Shown here: positions 31,651 through 39,616 of the stretch, piece after piece
How the letters are laid out: the number at the start of each line of letters is the position of its first letter
How positions within the stretch are numbered: position 1 is the stretch's first letter
Assembly: GCA_022842465.1 (NCBI GenBank)
Contig: JALHPN010000067.1
Coordinates: forward strand, 1 to 39,616
Length of the DNA: 39,616 nucleotides
Source: Polyangiaceae bacterium
Lineage (GTDB): Bacteria > Myxococcota_A > Polyangia > Polyangiales > Polyangiaceae
Reading direction: 5' to 3'
Made by a program: the position numbers and the translations under genes
The notes under the pieces: model-generated
The model's database searches: none
What the model was told of the DNA's origin: nothing
The model's input: the letters and a program-made list of their open reading frames with translations, nothing else

Positions 31651-34600
31651 TCAGTCCGCGCTCGACCACTCCCAGAAGACGGCCGGACCGCCGCCGAGCC
31701 GCGTCCCGCCGACCACGCCGACACCCGATACCACCCGCGGCGTGTTGATGAAGAGGACGGCCCCTTCGACCTCCGCGTCGCTCTGCCCGATCGTCGGCGG
31801 ACGCGCCGTGACGCGCAGCCGGCGCGTGCCGTCCTTCGCGTACCGCTCGGCCTCGAGGTCCTGGAACCGTCCGTACGAGAAGCGCGATGCGTAAGGGTCG
31901 GCGAACGTGTTCATGCGATCGAGGAACGCGAGGTGCGGGAGGTTCGCGCTCATGTACGCGGTCTGACGGAGCTGCGGGATCTGCGGGAGCTGCGTCGTCG
32001 AGCCGGGCGGCAGATCCGGCCGCGCGAGCACGCGCACGCGCCCGCCGTTCTCGATCGAGAGGGCCTCGAAGAGGCCGTCGGCAGCCCCCGAGAACGCGAC
32101 CTTCTGCTTGCCCAGCACGCCGACCATGTGGGCGTAGACCCAGGTGTTCGGTTCCTTCGCGTCAGGGCGGGTCGCGACGTCACGGAGCGCCGCGGGGTGA
32201 GGCTCGCGGCGGAAATGCAGATCGAGCATCGGCCCCGCGTCCGTCACCCGGATCTCGCCGTACGCGAGGCGGTGCTCGTTTCCGCCGACGAGGAGCCCGC
32301 CGTCGAGGCACACGAGCTGGCCCGAGAGGACGCGACGCTCGCCGAAGCGCTCGACGTGCACCTCGCCGCGCGCCCAGAGATCCAGGGGTCTCTGCATGAC
32401 GTGGATCGCGTTCGGCATGCGCACGACGAGGTCGAGGGTCTTCTCGGCCTCGGCGGGCTTCGCGTCCTCCGTGCGCGCGGGCCGCGCCGGCACCGGGAGC
32501 TTTCCGACCTCGACGCCCGGTCCGACGTCCAGCACGTCACCGAGGCTCAGCACCTCCTGCTGCACGGCGCGCGGCTGCCGGTCGGGGCTGACGATGTCGA
32601 GCGAACGCACGTCGACCTCGACGCGGCGCACGGTCGCCCCGAGCGCGGCGCGGACGTCGATCTCCGCGGTGGCGGCCGCGCGCGGCGCGTCGAGCTCGCC
32701 GAAGGTCCCGCCGCTCACGAGGACCTTGTCGAGCGAAGCGTGGAGCTCGACGTCCCGCGTGCGGACGGCGTAGGCGCCGCGCGCGACGAGCTTTCGGTCC
32801 GCGACGTCGCGATCGGACTCGTGGGCCTCGAGCGTCTCGATCGCGAGACGGTCACCGTCCCCCGCGAGCCGCAGCGCGACGTCGTGGAGGCGGCGCGAGG
32901 TGCCGGGGATGCGCAGCGCCGCGTGGTGCAGCGCGAGCGGCCCCTTCAGCCCGAGGTCACGGAGCTTCCGGCCGTCCGGCGCGATCATGATCGTCGCGTC
33001 CGCCGAGAGCGCGGCGTCGAGCGTGCCCTCGGGGCGGAGATCCCTGGTGCGCGCGGTGGCAGGGAGGAGCGACGCGAGCGCCACCTTGTCCGCCTCGAGC
33101 GACGCGCGCACCTTGACGTCGCCGCCCGCGGACCGCGCCGCGAGGACGTCGCGCACGGACGTCTCGGCGCGGAGCCGGACGGCCTCGTTCACGACGAGCG
33201 CGAGATCCGCCTTCTCGGGCGTTCCGTGCACGTCGAGGACGACGGTGCCCTTGGCGCCCGCGAGGGTCTCGTAGCCGGCATATCCGAGGTGGAGCGCGAG
33301 ATCAGGCTCGCGCGCACGCCCTCCGAGAACGAGGCGCCCGCCGAACGTCCCCGGCACGCCGTCGAGATCGGGCAAGAGCGTCGCCCAGGTCGCCATCGGC
33401 GCCTCGGGGACGACGAGCGTTCCCTCGAGCGCGGGGTCGGCGTCGCGGAGCTTCCCTTCTCTCGCTTTGGTCAGGAGCCCGCGGCCGCCGAGCGCCGCGG
33501 TGACGCCTCCCTCGACGACGCGGACGTCACGCACGCGGGTCGCGAGCTCGACCCGGGTCTTGCCCTCGTCGATCGTCACGCCGACGTCGGCCGAGGCCAG
33601 CCCCATCGGGCCCTTCCTCAGGTCACGGAGCGCCAGCGCGATCTCCGCCGTGACGTCGGCGCGCGTGCCGCGTGCGTGGATCGAGCCGCGCACGGCGCCG
33701 TCGAGCTCGCCACGCTTGTCCGCCGGGATCGGCAGCGCGGCGAGGCGCGTCTCCGGGATCTCGACGTCGAGGCCCCACACGAGCGGCGCGACGCCCAGCG
33801 TGGCCACCGGTCCCATCGCGTCGGCGCGGGCGCGCACCGTGGTCGGGGGCACGCCGTCCGTCGGCTTCGCGTCGACGTCGATCTCCACGTGCGTCCGCGC
33901 TGCGGTCCCGTTCACACGAGCACGGAGCGCGACCCTGGCGCCCTCGGGCAGCTTCGAGCGCGCGGGCTCGCGGAGGAGCGGCGCGAGCGATCGCACCGAA
34001 CGCTCCGGCACGTCGAGCGTGAACGCGATCGGCCCGACGCGCCCCGGCTGGGCGCCGTGCAGATCTGCCTTCGCCAGCTCCTCGCCCGAGGGGAGGACGA
34101 GCGCGACGGTCCCGTCGATGCGGCCCGCCTTCGCCTTCGCGCGCACGCGGAGCGTCGCCGCCCGGACGCGCGGCGTCGACTCGGGATCGTCGAGCGCCAC
34201 GTCGAGCGCGACGTCGGCGTCCGGCGCCTTGGGGTCCCCGCGGAGGCTGACGTGACCGTCGGCGCGACCCGCGACGGGCAGCTCCTTGCCGCGGAGCCGG
34301 CCGATCTCCGCGAGGGAGACAGAGCGAACGTCGAGATCCGCCACCACGTCGCGCGGAGCGAGCTTCCCCTGCTCGTCGCGCGCGAGCTGGACCGACGCCG
34401 TCCCGCGGACGCTGCCGCCTGCCGCGCGCACGTCGATGTCCTTCACGTCGACCGCGAGGCCACGCGCGTCCTTGTCGTCGAGCGAGCCGCGAACGTGCGC
34501 ACGAACGGGCCTCCCGACGGCGATCGCGGCGAGCGCCGGCGGCGGCTTCCTCCCCATCACGGCAAGCGCCCGCGAGAGCTCGCGGGTGTCCGCCGTGAGC

Positions 34601-36063
34601 GCGAGCTCGGCGTCGACGACCTTCCCCTCGATCGCGTACGAGCCCGTCGCGTGCGCCTCCTGGCCCGCGGCCTTCACGTCGAGGCGCGTGATCGTGACGA
34701 TGCCCTTCGCGAGGCTCGCGCGGAGCGCCAGATCTTCGATCGCGGCGGTCCGCACATGGACGTCCTTCGCGTCGACCTCGGCCTCCAGCGCGGCGCGCTC
34801 CTTCGTCGTGCCGCGGCCCTTCACGTGGACTCTCACGCTCGCGACGCGGATCGGAGGCGGGCCGTCCTCGCGCGCGGCGAGCACGCGCGTCAGGTCGAGG
34901 CCGTCGGTCGAGAGCTTCGCGTCGTACCCGAGCGCTTCCTGATCCCGCAGGTCGACCGTGGCTGCGAGCTTCACCGCGCCGCCGGCGCTGGTCACGTCGA
35001 CCTCCACCTTCGTCGCGTCACGCGGCCCGTCCACATGCGCGTCGATCACGACGTCGCTCGCGAGGACGGGCTTGCCGGCGAGCGCGTTCACGTCGACGGC
35101 GCGGACGGTGGCACGCGTCAGCGCCGCGCTCCGGAGCGCGGCCGGATCGGGATCGCGCGGCCGGAGCACGTCGACCCGAAGCGAGGCGATCGAGAGCGCC
35201 GCGAGCTCGAGCCCCTCGGCAGAGGCGCGGAGCGTCTCCGGATCGAGATCGAGGGCGACGCTCGGGATCGACACCCGTCGCTCGACGGCCGAGACGCCTT
35301 CACGGACGAGACGGAGGGTGCTCGACGTCGGACCGAGCGTCACCTTCCCGCGGCCGCCGTCCCCGAGGTCGATCGACACCTTCGTCGCGAGGTCCTGAAC
35401 CGCGAGCTCGAGCGCGGGCTCCTTCCGCACGCTCGTCAGGCGCGGCAGGCCGAGGGTGAGCTCGGAGCGGACGGCCCCCGTGACCGGCCTCGCCTCGACG
35501 TCGCCGGTAAGGGTGACGCCGGTGACCGTCAGCGTGCTCCCGTCCTCGCGCGTGAGGCTCAGGTTCACGTCGCGCACCGCGAGCTTGCGGACGGCGACGA
35601 GCTCCCGCTTCTTCGGCGCCTCGCTGGGCGGCGGCTCGGCCGAGGGCTTTGCGATCCCCGTCAGGTTCGTGGTGCCGTCCGCCTTCGCGCGGACCGTCAC
35701 GTCGACCTTCGTGACCGTCGCCTCCTCGAGGTCGATCTTCCCGCCCGCGAGCGCGAGGAGACGAGGCGAGACGTACGCTCGCTCGACGCGGATGGCCGTC
35801 GCGCCGTCGTTCCCGGCGATGACGAGCTCCTCCAGCGTGATGCCGCTCGCGAGCGAGAAGCGAAGAGCGCCGAGCGTCACGTTGGTCGTGACGCGGTCGC
35901 GGAGGCGCGCCTCGACGCGCGCGCGGAGCATCTCTTGCCCCGGTCCGGTGTGGAGGAAGCCCACGAGGAGGACGAGGACCGCGACGAGGACGCCGACGGC
36001 GATCGCGACGCCCCGGAGGACGCGGCGCGCGCGCGATCGCCCTCCGGTCGTCTTCTTCGCCAT
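31651..36063 (-). CDS. TamB/AsmA-like translocation-assembly protein
   Basis: A 1470-residue protein with one N-terminal membrane anchor (about 16-37, VLRGVAIAVGVLVAVLVLLV). A very long series of beta repeats follows, the AsmA/TamB pattern of lipid-binding taco-like modules (phrases such as LEEATVTKVDVTVRAKADGT, VDVKDIDVRAAGGSVRGTAS). The end has the TamB/DUF490 look (VVRMPNAIHVMQRPLDLWARGEV through LSGQLVCLDGGLLVGG), though it finishes with an unusual ASRFSYGRFQDLE segment. TamB works with the Omp85 protein TamA in outer-membrane protein or lipid transport; here the TamA-like gene is coupled upstream (TGATG). The exact role is inferred from this pairing. Confidence 0.85.
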   Translation of the reverse strand: MAKKTTGGRSRARRVLRGVAIAVGVLVAVLVLLVGFLHTGPGQEMLRARVEARLRDRVTTNVTLGALRFSLASGITLEELVIAGNDGATAIRVERAYVSPRLLALAGGKIDLEEATVTKVDVTVRAKADGTTNLTGIAKPSAEPPPSEAPKKRELVAVRKLAVRDVNLSLTREDGSTLTVTGVTLTGDVEARPVTGAVRSELTLGLPRLTSVRKEPALELAVQDLATKVSIDLGDGGRGKVTLGPTSSTLRLVREGVSAVERRVSIPSVALDLDPETLRASAEGLELAALSIASLRVDVLRPRDPDPAALRSAALTRATVRAVDVNALAGKPVLASDVVIDAHVDGPRDATKVEVDVTSAGGAVKLAATVDLRDQEALGYDAKLSTDGLDLTRVLAAREDGPPPIRVASVRVHVKGRGTTKERAALEAEVDAKDVHVRTAAIEDLALRASLAKGIVTITRLDVKAAGQEAHATGSYAIEGKVVDAELALTADTRELSRALAVMGRKPPPALAAIAVGRPVRAHVRGSLDDKDARGLAVDVKDIDVRAAGGSVRGTASVQLARDEQGKLAPRDVVADLDVRSVSLAEIGRLRGKELPVAGRADGHVSLRGDPKAPDADVALDVALDDPESTPRVRAATLRVRAKAKAGRIDGTVALVLPSGEELAKADLHGAQPGRVGPIAFTLDVPERSVRSLAPLLREPARSKLPEGARVALRARVNGTAARTHVEIDVDAKPTDGVPPTTVRARADAMGPVATLGVAPLVWGLDVEIPETRLAALPIPADKRGELDGAVRGSIHARGTRADVTAEIALALRDLRKGPMGLASADVGVTIDEGKTRVELATRVRDVRVVEGGVTAALGGRGLLTKAREGKLRDADPALEGTLVVPEAPMATWATLLPDLDGVPGTFGGRLVLGGRAREPDLALHLGYAGYETLAGAKGTVVLDVHGTPEKADLALVVNEAVRLRAETSVRDVLAARSAGGDVKVRASLEADKVALASLLPATARTRDLRPEGTLDAALSADATIMIAPDGRKLRDLGLKGPLALHHAALRIPGTSRRLHDVALRLAGDGDRLAIETLEAHESDRDVADRKLVARGAYAVRTRDVELHASLDKVLVSGGTFGELDAPRAAATAEIDVRAALGATVRRVEVDVRSLDIVSPDRQPRAVQQEVLSLGDVLDVGPGVEVGKLPVPARPARTEDAKPAEAEKTLDLVVRMPNAIHVMQRPLDLWARGEVHVERFGERRVLSGQLVCLDGGLLVGGNEHRLAYGEIRVTDAGPMLDLHFRREPHPAALRDVATRPDAKEPNTWVYAHMVGVLGKQKVAFSGAADGLFEALSIENGGRVRVLARPDLPPGSTTQLPQIPQLRQTAYMSANLPHLAFLDRMNTFADPYASRFSYGRFQDLEAERYAKDGTRRLRVTARPPTIGQSDAEVEGAVLFINTPRVVSGVGVVGGTRLGGGPAVFWEWSSAD

Positions 36064-38102
36064 CAGAACGCCTCCCCGATGCGGGCGAGCACGAGGAATC
36101 GCTGCTCGCCGACCTCTCCATCCTTCACGATCTGCGTCGCGAGGTCGACTGCGAGCGGCACGTACCAGAGGCGGAGCCGCGGCCCGATGCCCGCGGCGAC
36201 GTTCACCCCCGTCGCGAACGGGTTCGCGCGCCGCCCCGCGCCGCCCGCGTCGACGAACACGGCGAAGCCGGCTTGTTTGAGCGCAGGCAGGTAGCGTAGC
36301 TCCGCGGTGAGCTCGGTGAGCGAGAGCCCGCCCACGACCTCGGGACGATCGACCCCCGGCGCCACGGGCGACAGCCGGTCGCGCCCCGTGCCGCGGAAGC
36401 CGAACGGTCCGCCGCCGAAGAGGCGCGGCCCGAGCGGTACGCCGGAGTCGTCCCAGCCGAAGACCCAGCCCCCCGACGCGCGAAGCGCGAGCGAGAAGCT
36501 CGTGGTGATCCCGACGTACGCGCGCGCCTCGGTCGCGACGACCAGATAGCGGTTCGTGGCGAGGGGGCCGCCGGGGCTCGCGGTGCCGCGGAGCGCGAAG
36601 AAGACACCACGCGAAGGCTCGATGACGTCGTTCCGCCCGTCGAACACGAGCGCGGCGCTCGCCTCCGCGCCGCGGTAGACGTCGCTCCGCGCGAGAGCGA
36701 ACGCCTGACGCGTGGGCTCGTCGAACGCCCCGAAGTCGGCTTGTCCGGCGAGCCGGAACCCGACGTCGCCCTCGACGAACAGGCCGCGCGCGATCGTGAC
36801 GCGGAGGCCGGGACCGGCGAAGAGCTCGCGGAGGTGGAACCCTGGGTAGAGCACGTCGCGGAAGCGCACCGACAGCCGAGCGTCGCCGAGCCGGCCGATG
36901 GCGCCAGGGCGGGTGTATCTCGCGAGCGCATCACCGTAGACTCCGCCCGGCGTGTCCGTGTCGTCGCTCCAGAGGTAGCCGTAGCCGGCGCGCGCGCGGA
37001 ACGTGAGGTGGTGCTGCGAGCCGAGGGCGTTCCGAAGCTGGAGCTCGGCCCCGGCCGTGACGTCGCCGCGCGTCGGGTCCGCCTCGACCGTGCCGCGGAG
37101 ACGCACGCGCGCGCTCGGCGCCTCGTCGACGTGGACGACGAGGTCGATCGCGTCGGGCAGCGCGCGCGGGCGGAGCGACCCGTCGTCCGTGACGCGCTCG
37201 GGCTCGATGACGCCGCCCGTGTCGGGCACGTCGCCCACGTACGTCTCGACGTCGGCGGTCGACTCGACGACCGCGCCCGCGAACGCGCCCGTGTCGAGCA
37301 GATCGAGCTCGGCCTTCTCCTTCGCCGTGAGCGAGTACGCGTCGCCTTCGTGGAGCCCGAGGCGCTCCTCGATGTCGGCTGTCGCGACCTTCCGGTTGCC
37401 CTCGACGCGGACCTTTCCCACACGCGTCCTCGGTCCGGGATCGGCGAAGTAGACGATGCTCACAGTGCGCGCGGCGCGATCGACGTAGGTGCGGACGTAG
37501 ACGCGCGCATGCCCGAAGCCGGCGCGCTGGAGCACGGCCGCCATGTCGTACCGCACGACGCGCATGACCTCGAGGTCGTAGCGATCCCCGGCGTGCGCGG
37601 GGACGAGCGCTCGAGCGGCGTCCTCCGCCTCCTGAGGAGCGCCTGTGACACGGACCTCGGCGAGCGCGTACCTCGGGCCCGCGGCGAAGGTGATCGTGAG
37701 GTCGACCTTCTGCGCCTTCTCGTCGACCCGGACCCGCGGCTCGTCGACGACCGCGTCGAAGTACCCGAGCGACTGCAGGTACGTGAGGACGCGCCGTCGG
37801 TCTTCGGCGACGCGGAACGGGTTGTAGAAGCGATCCGTGTAGAGCGCGCTGCCTGGGCGAGACCCGAGCTTCGGGTAGAGCGGCGCGAAGTCGACGTCGG
37901 GCTTCGCCTCGCCCTCGCGAGGCGACAGCGTCACCTTGTCGACGCGGAGATCCGTCTCGCCGACGAGCTTCGGCGCGCGCGTCTGGGTGCAGCCCACGGT
38001 CGCGACGACGAGGCCGACCGTGAGCACGCGGCACATGGTCCGCGCCGCGCGCGAGGCGAGGACGCTGGAGAAGGCGCGGAGGATGTCGAAGAGGAAGCGC
38101 AC
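36063..38102 (-). CDS. BamA/TamA-family (Omp85) outer-membrane protein
   Basis: A 679-residue protein. Two or three POTRA-like repeats lie at about 55-270 (LQSLGYFDAVVDEPRVRV, ALAEVRVTG, TRVGKVRVEGNRKVATADIEE). The barrel covers 335-679, with strands such as LTFRARAGYGYLW and the conserved Omp85 loop region GGPFGFRGTGRDR. The N-terminus contains VVATVGC, a lipobox-like site, at residue 38 from the GTG at 38102. If the ATG at 38036 is used the peptide starts MCRVLTVGLVVATVGC, which would make it a lipoprotein. It is coupled to the TamB-like gene (its TGA shares a base with the next ATG), making a TamA/TamB pair. Confidence 0.88.
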   Translation of the reverse strand: MRFLFDILRAFSSVLASRAARTMCRVLTVGLVVATVGCTQTRAPKLVGETDLRVDKVTLSPREGEAKPDVDFAPLYPKLGSRPGSALYTDRFYNPFRVAEDRRRVLTYLQSLGYFDAVVDEPRVRVDEKAQKVDLTITFAAGPRYALAEVRVTGAPQEAEDAARALVPAHAGDRYDLEVMRVVRYDMAAVLQRAGFGHARVYVRTYVDRAARTVSIVYFADPGPRTRVGKVRVEGNRKVATADIEERLGLHEGDAYSLTAKEKAELDLLDTGAFAGAVVESTADVETYVGDVPDTGGVIEPERVTDDGSLRPRALPDAIDLVVHVDEAPSARVRLRGTVEADPTRGDVTAGAELQLRNALGSQHHLTFRARAGYGYLWSDDTDTPGGVYGDALARYTRPGAIGRLGDARLSVRFRDVLYPGFHLRELFAGPGLRVTIARGLFVEGDVGFRLAGQADFGAFDEPTRQAFALARSDVYRGAEASAALVFDGRNDVIEPSRGVFFALRGTASPGGPLATNRYLVVATEARAYVGITTSFSLALRASGGWVFGWDDSGVPLGPRLFGGGPFGFRGTGRDRLSPVAPGVDRPEVVGGLSLTELTAELRYLPALKQAGFAVFVDAGGAGRRANPFATGVNVAAGIGPRLRLWYVPLAVDLATQIVKDGEVGEQRFLVLARIGEAF

Positions 38103-38181
38103 GAGACGATGGTCGTTCGCGCGATTCGACAGGAGGTCGGGCCCGCACGCAAGCTTCGCCGGTCTCGAGCCGCTCCTTGCC

Positions 38182-39372
38182 CTAGCCGCCCAGCCTCACG
38201 GGGGACCCGTCCACCTTCACCCGGAAGAGCACGTAGGGCCGCTGGCGCATGTCGCGACCGCGGAACCTCGCCTGGCGATGGAGCTGGTTCGCCGTGACGT
38301 AGAGGTAGCCGTCTCCAGCGAGCGACAGCGTGTCGGGCCAGAGCGCGCGCGTGTCTGCGGCGATCGTCTCGAGGGTGCCGTCGGGCCTGCGTCGGAGGAT
38401 GGCGTTGGCCTCGTACGCCGTCAGGTACACGTTGCCTTCCGCGTCCGACTCGAGCCCGTCGGAGGCTCCCTTCTCGCCGAGGTCCTTCACGGCCTTCGCG
38501 ACGGCCGCCTCGGAGGCGCTCGGGTCCGCGAGCAGGTCGGTGGGGACGGCGTAGAGGTGACGGCTCGCGAGCGGGCAGTAGAAGAGCGTCTTTCCGTCGC
38601 CGGAGATCGCGACGCCGTCGGCGCCCATGCCGAGCTGCATCGTGCGCCCCTCGACGAGGGGCCTGAACGCCGGATCCGCCTTCGTGCTCGGGTGGTCGTG
38701 GAGCTTCCGCCAGCTCTTGCCGGAGTCGAGATCGACGACGATGATCCCGTTCGGCCCCTTGTCCGCGGAGTCGGTGATGTAGGCGATGCCGCCCTTGCCG
38801 CGCGTCGGATCGAAGCGGACGTCGTTCACGTAGCTCGTCGCGAGGGCGACCTCGCGGGGGAAGACGATCGTCTTCACGACGGCGTCGGTCGCGAGGTCGA
38901 TGGCGACGAGCTTCGGTCCGCCGAGCTCCGTCGGGGCCATGCGCGGCGAGCCGGTGTCGAGCGCCCACAGGCGGTCCTTCGGATCGACGACGACGCTCTG
39001 TACGGAGACGAAGCCCTTCTCGAGCTGCCCTCGCCCGGGCTGCGCGTTGATTTCGGCGCTCGGGTACGGCAGCGTCTTGCCGTCCTTCACCTCGGCAACG
39101 GTGAAGGCGACGTCGTCGCCCCACCGCGGGAAGCTCACGAAGATGCGACCGTTCCGCGAGACCGTCACACCCGTCGGCATCGCGCCGTCGAAGAGCGCGA
39201 CCGGCTCGAGGCGCCCCTCTGGCAGGAGCGTCGGGAGCGGGCGTCGTGGCTCCCCGGCAGTCACCGACAAGGGATTCGCCGCTTGGAATGCGTCCTCGGG
39301 AGCATGCGCCTTCCTGCATGCGGGGAGGGCGAGCACGAGCAAGAGGGCAGAGAGCGGGAGCCTCGATCGCAT
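38182..39372 (-). CDS. Yellow/royal-jelly-type (MRJP) beta-propeller lipoprotein
   Basis: A 396-residue product. The lipoprotein signal is MRSRLPLSALLLVLALPAC, with Cys19 lipidated. The mature part has the MRJP/yellow (L-dopachrome tautomerase-related) propeller pattern: MPTGVTVSRNGRIFVSFPRW, VQSVVVDPKDRLWALDTGSP, VNDVRFDPTRGKGGIAYITD, GMGADGVAISGDGKTLFYCP, ASDGLESDAEGNVYLTAYE, and WPDTLSLAGDGYLYVTANQL. Bacterial members are exported propellers of largely unknown substrate; enzymatic activity is not proven for most. I chose ATG 39372 over the upstream ATG because it gives a standard signal peptide. Confidence 0.88.
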   Translation of the reverse strand: MRSRLPLSALLLVLALPACRKAHAPEDAFQAANPLSVTAGEPRRPLPTLLPEGRLEPVALFDGAMPTGVTVSRNGRIFVSFPRWGDDVAFTVAEVKDGKTLPYPSAEINAQPGRGQLEKGFVSVQSVVVDPKDRLWALDTGSPRMAPTELGGPKLVAIDLATDAVVKTIVFPREVALATSYVNDVRFDPTRGKGGIAYITDSADKGPNGIIVVDLDSGKSWRKLHDHPSTKADPAFRPLVEGRTMQLGMGADGVAISGDGKTLFYCPLASRHLYAVPTDLLADPSASEAAVAKAVKDLGEKGASDGLESDAEGNVYLTAYEANAILRRRPDGTLETIAADTRALWPDTLSLAGDGYLYVTANQLHRQARFRGRDMRQRPYVLFRVKVDGSPVRLGG

Positions 39373-39424
39373 GGTCGCGGATCGATGCAACCTGCACGCC
39401 CTCGCGTGGCTCAGCCGGTGAAGC

Positions 39425-39616
39425 TCAGGGGACGCCGCCCGCGATCCGGCACTGGCGCTCGAGGACGGTGGCGATCTGGGTCTGGCCCTTCGCCCGTGCC
39501 GCGCGCGCCTGCGCGCACACGGGAGGCTCGGCCGGCGGCGGCGGAGGTGGCGGCGGCTGGGGCACGGGCACCGGAGGCGGCTGCTGAGGTGTCGGCACCG
39601 GGATCGGGGGGGGCTG
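39425..39616 (-). CDS. C-terminal end of a proline-rich protein (runs off right edge)
   Basis: The last 63 codons of a gene that begins outside the window, with stop TGA at 39427-39425. The visible part is a poly-Pro/Val/Gln linker (PVPTPQQPPPVPVPQPPPP) followed by a short helical tail with two Cys (VCAQARAARAKGQTQIATVL, then ERQCRIAGG). Such linkers join envelope-spanning or kinase-linked domains in myxobacteria. No function can be given. It is 52 bp upstream of the MRJP gene on the same strand. Confidence 0.65.
   Translation of the reverse strand, partial: QPPPIPVPTPQQPPPVPVPQPPPPPPPPAEPPVCAQARAARAKGQTQIATVLERQCRIAGGVP

Noticed and set aside
31933..36294. A 1450-codon plus-strand open frame
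   Set aside because: It lies opposite the TamB-like gene, and its product is an Arg/Glu/Asp/His-rich string without domains, typical of an antisense shadow in high-GC DNA.
1..39616. tRNA, rRNA, CRISPR arrays, insertion sequences
   Set aside because: No cloverleaf-like segments, spaced repeats, transposase motifs or terminal inverted repeats were seen on reading. A dedicated RNA scan was not possible here.

Overview
The window looks like a chromosomal segment from a very high-GC bacterium, most likely a Myxococcota member of the Polyangiales/Sorangium-like kind. The grounds are strong G/C bias at third codon positions, two eukaryotic-like Ser/Thr kinases with Ala/Ser/Pro-rich linkers, PEGA-domain and PD40 lipoproteins, and dense translational coupling (ATGA, GTGA and TGATG junctions). 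This assignment is inference from gene style; I saw no rRNA, tRNA, CRISPR array or insertion sequence.

Layout. 1-4000: the start of a lipoprotein gene (minus), then a CNNM/CBS/CorC membrane protein and an overlapping MMPL/RND-type exporter. 4045-8049 (plus): PD40 lipoprotein, Ser/Thr kinase, PEGA-like membrane protein and small lipoprotein. 14006-7995 (minus), facing it: fasciclin lipoprotein, SigK-like sigma factor, RskA-like anti-sigma factor, then a second kinase, a three-PEGA protein and a Cys-rich lipoprotein. The two kinase cassettes converge and their last genes overlap tail to tail. 14141-17968: mfd.

25078-17993 (minus) is the most interesting part: a compact operon I read as an undescribed RiPP (ribosomally made, modified peptide) system. 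Two tandem precursor genes of 51 and 49 codons, both easy to miss, encode peptides with an identical 22-residue block around RPLPPEYVAMNIVSC. They are followed by a PqqD-like RiPP recognition protein, two different radical SAM enzymes, an HlyD-type adaptor, a C39-peptidase ABC exporter with an intact catalytic triad, and a second periplasmic adaptor. The proposed flow is: the PqqD-like protein presents the leader, the radical SAM enzymes modify the conserved core, and the C39 exporter with its adaptors trims and secretes it. The precursors have no double-glycine site, each is followed by a strong hairpin, and they share a duplicated upstream region.

25434-28858 (plus): an exported barrel-like protein and a fusion of a class II-like photolyase to a renalase-like FAD oxidoreductase. 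30316-28890 (minus): SRPBCC protein and short-chain dehydrogenase. 31382-30435 (minus): an exported membrane-protein-like gene. 38102-31651 (minus): a TamA/BamA-like outer-membrane protein coupled to a giant TamB/AsmA-like protein. 39372-38182 (minus): a yellow/royal-jelly-type beta-propeller lipoprotein. The right edge holds the tail of a proline-rich protein.
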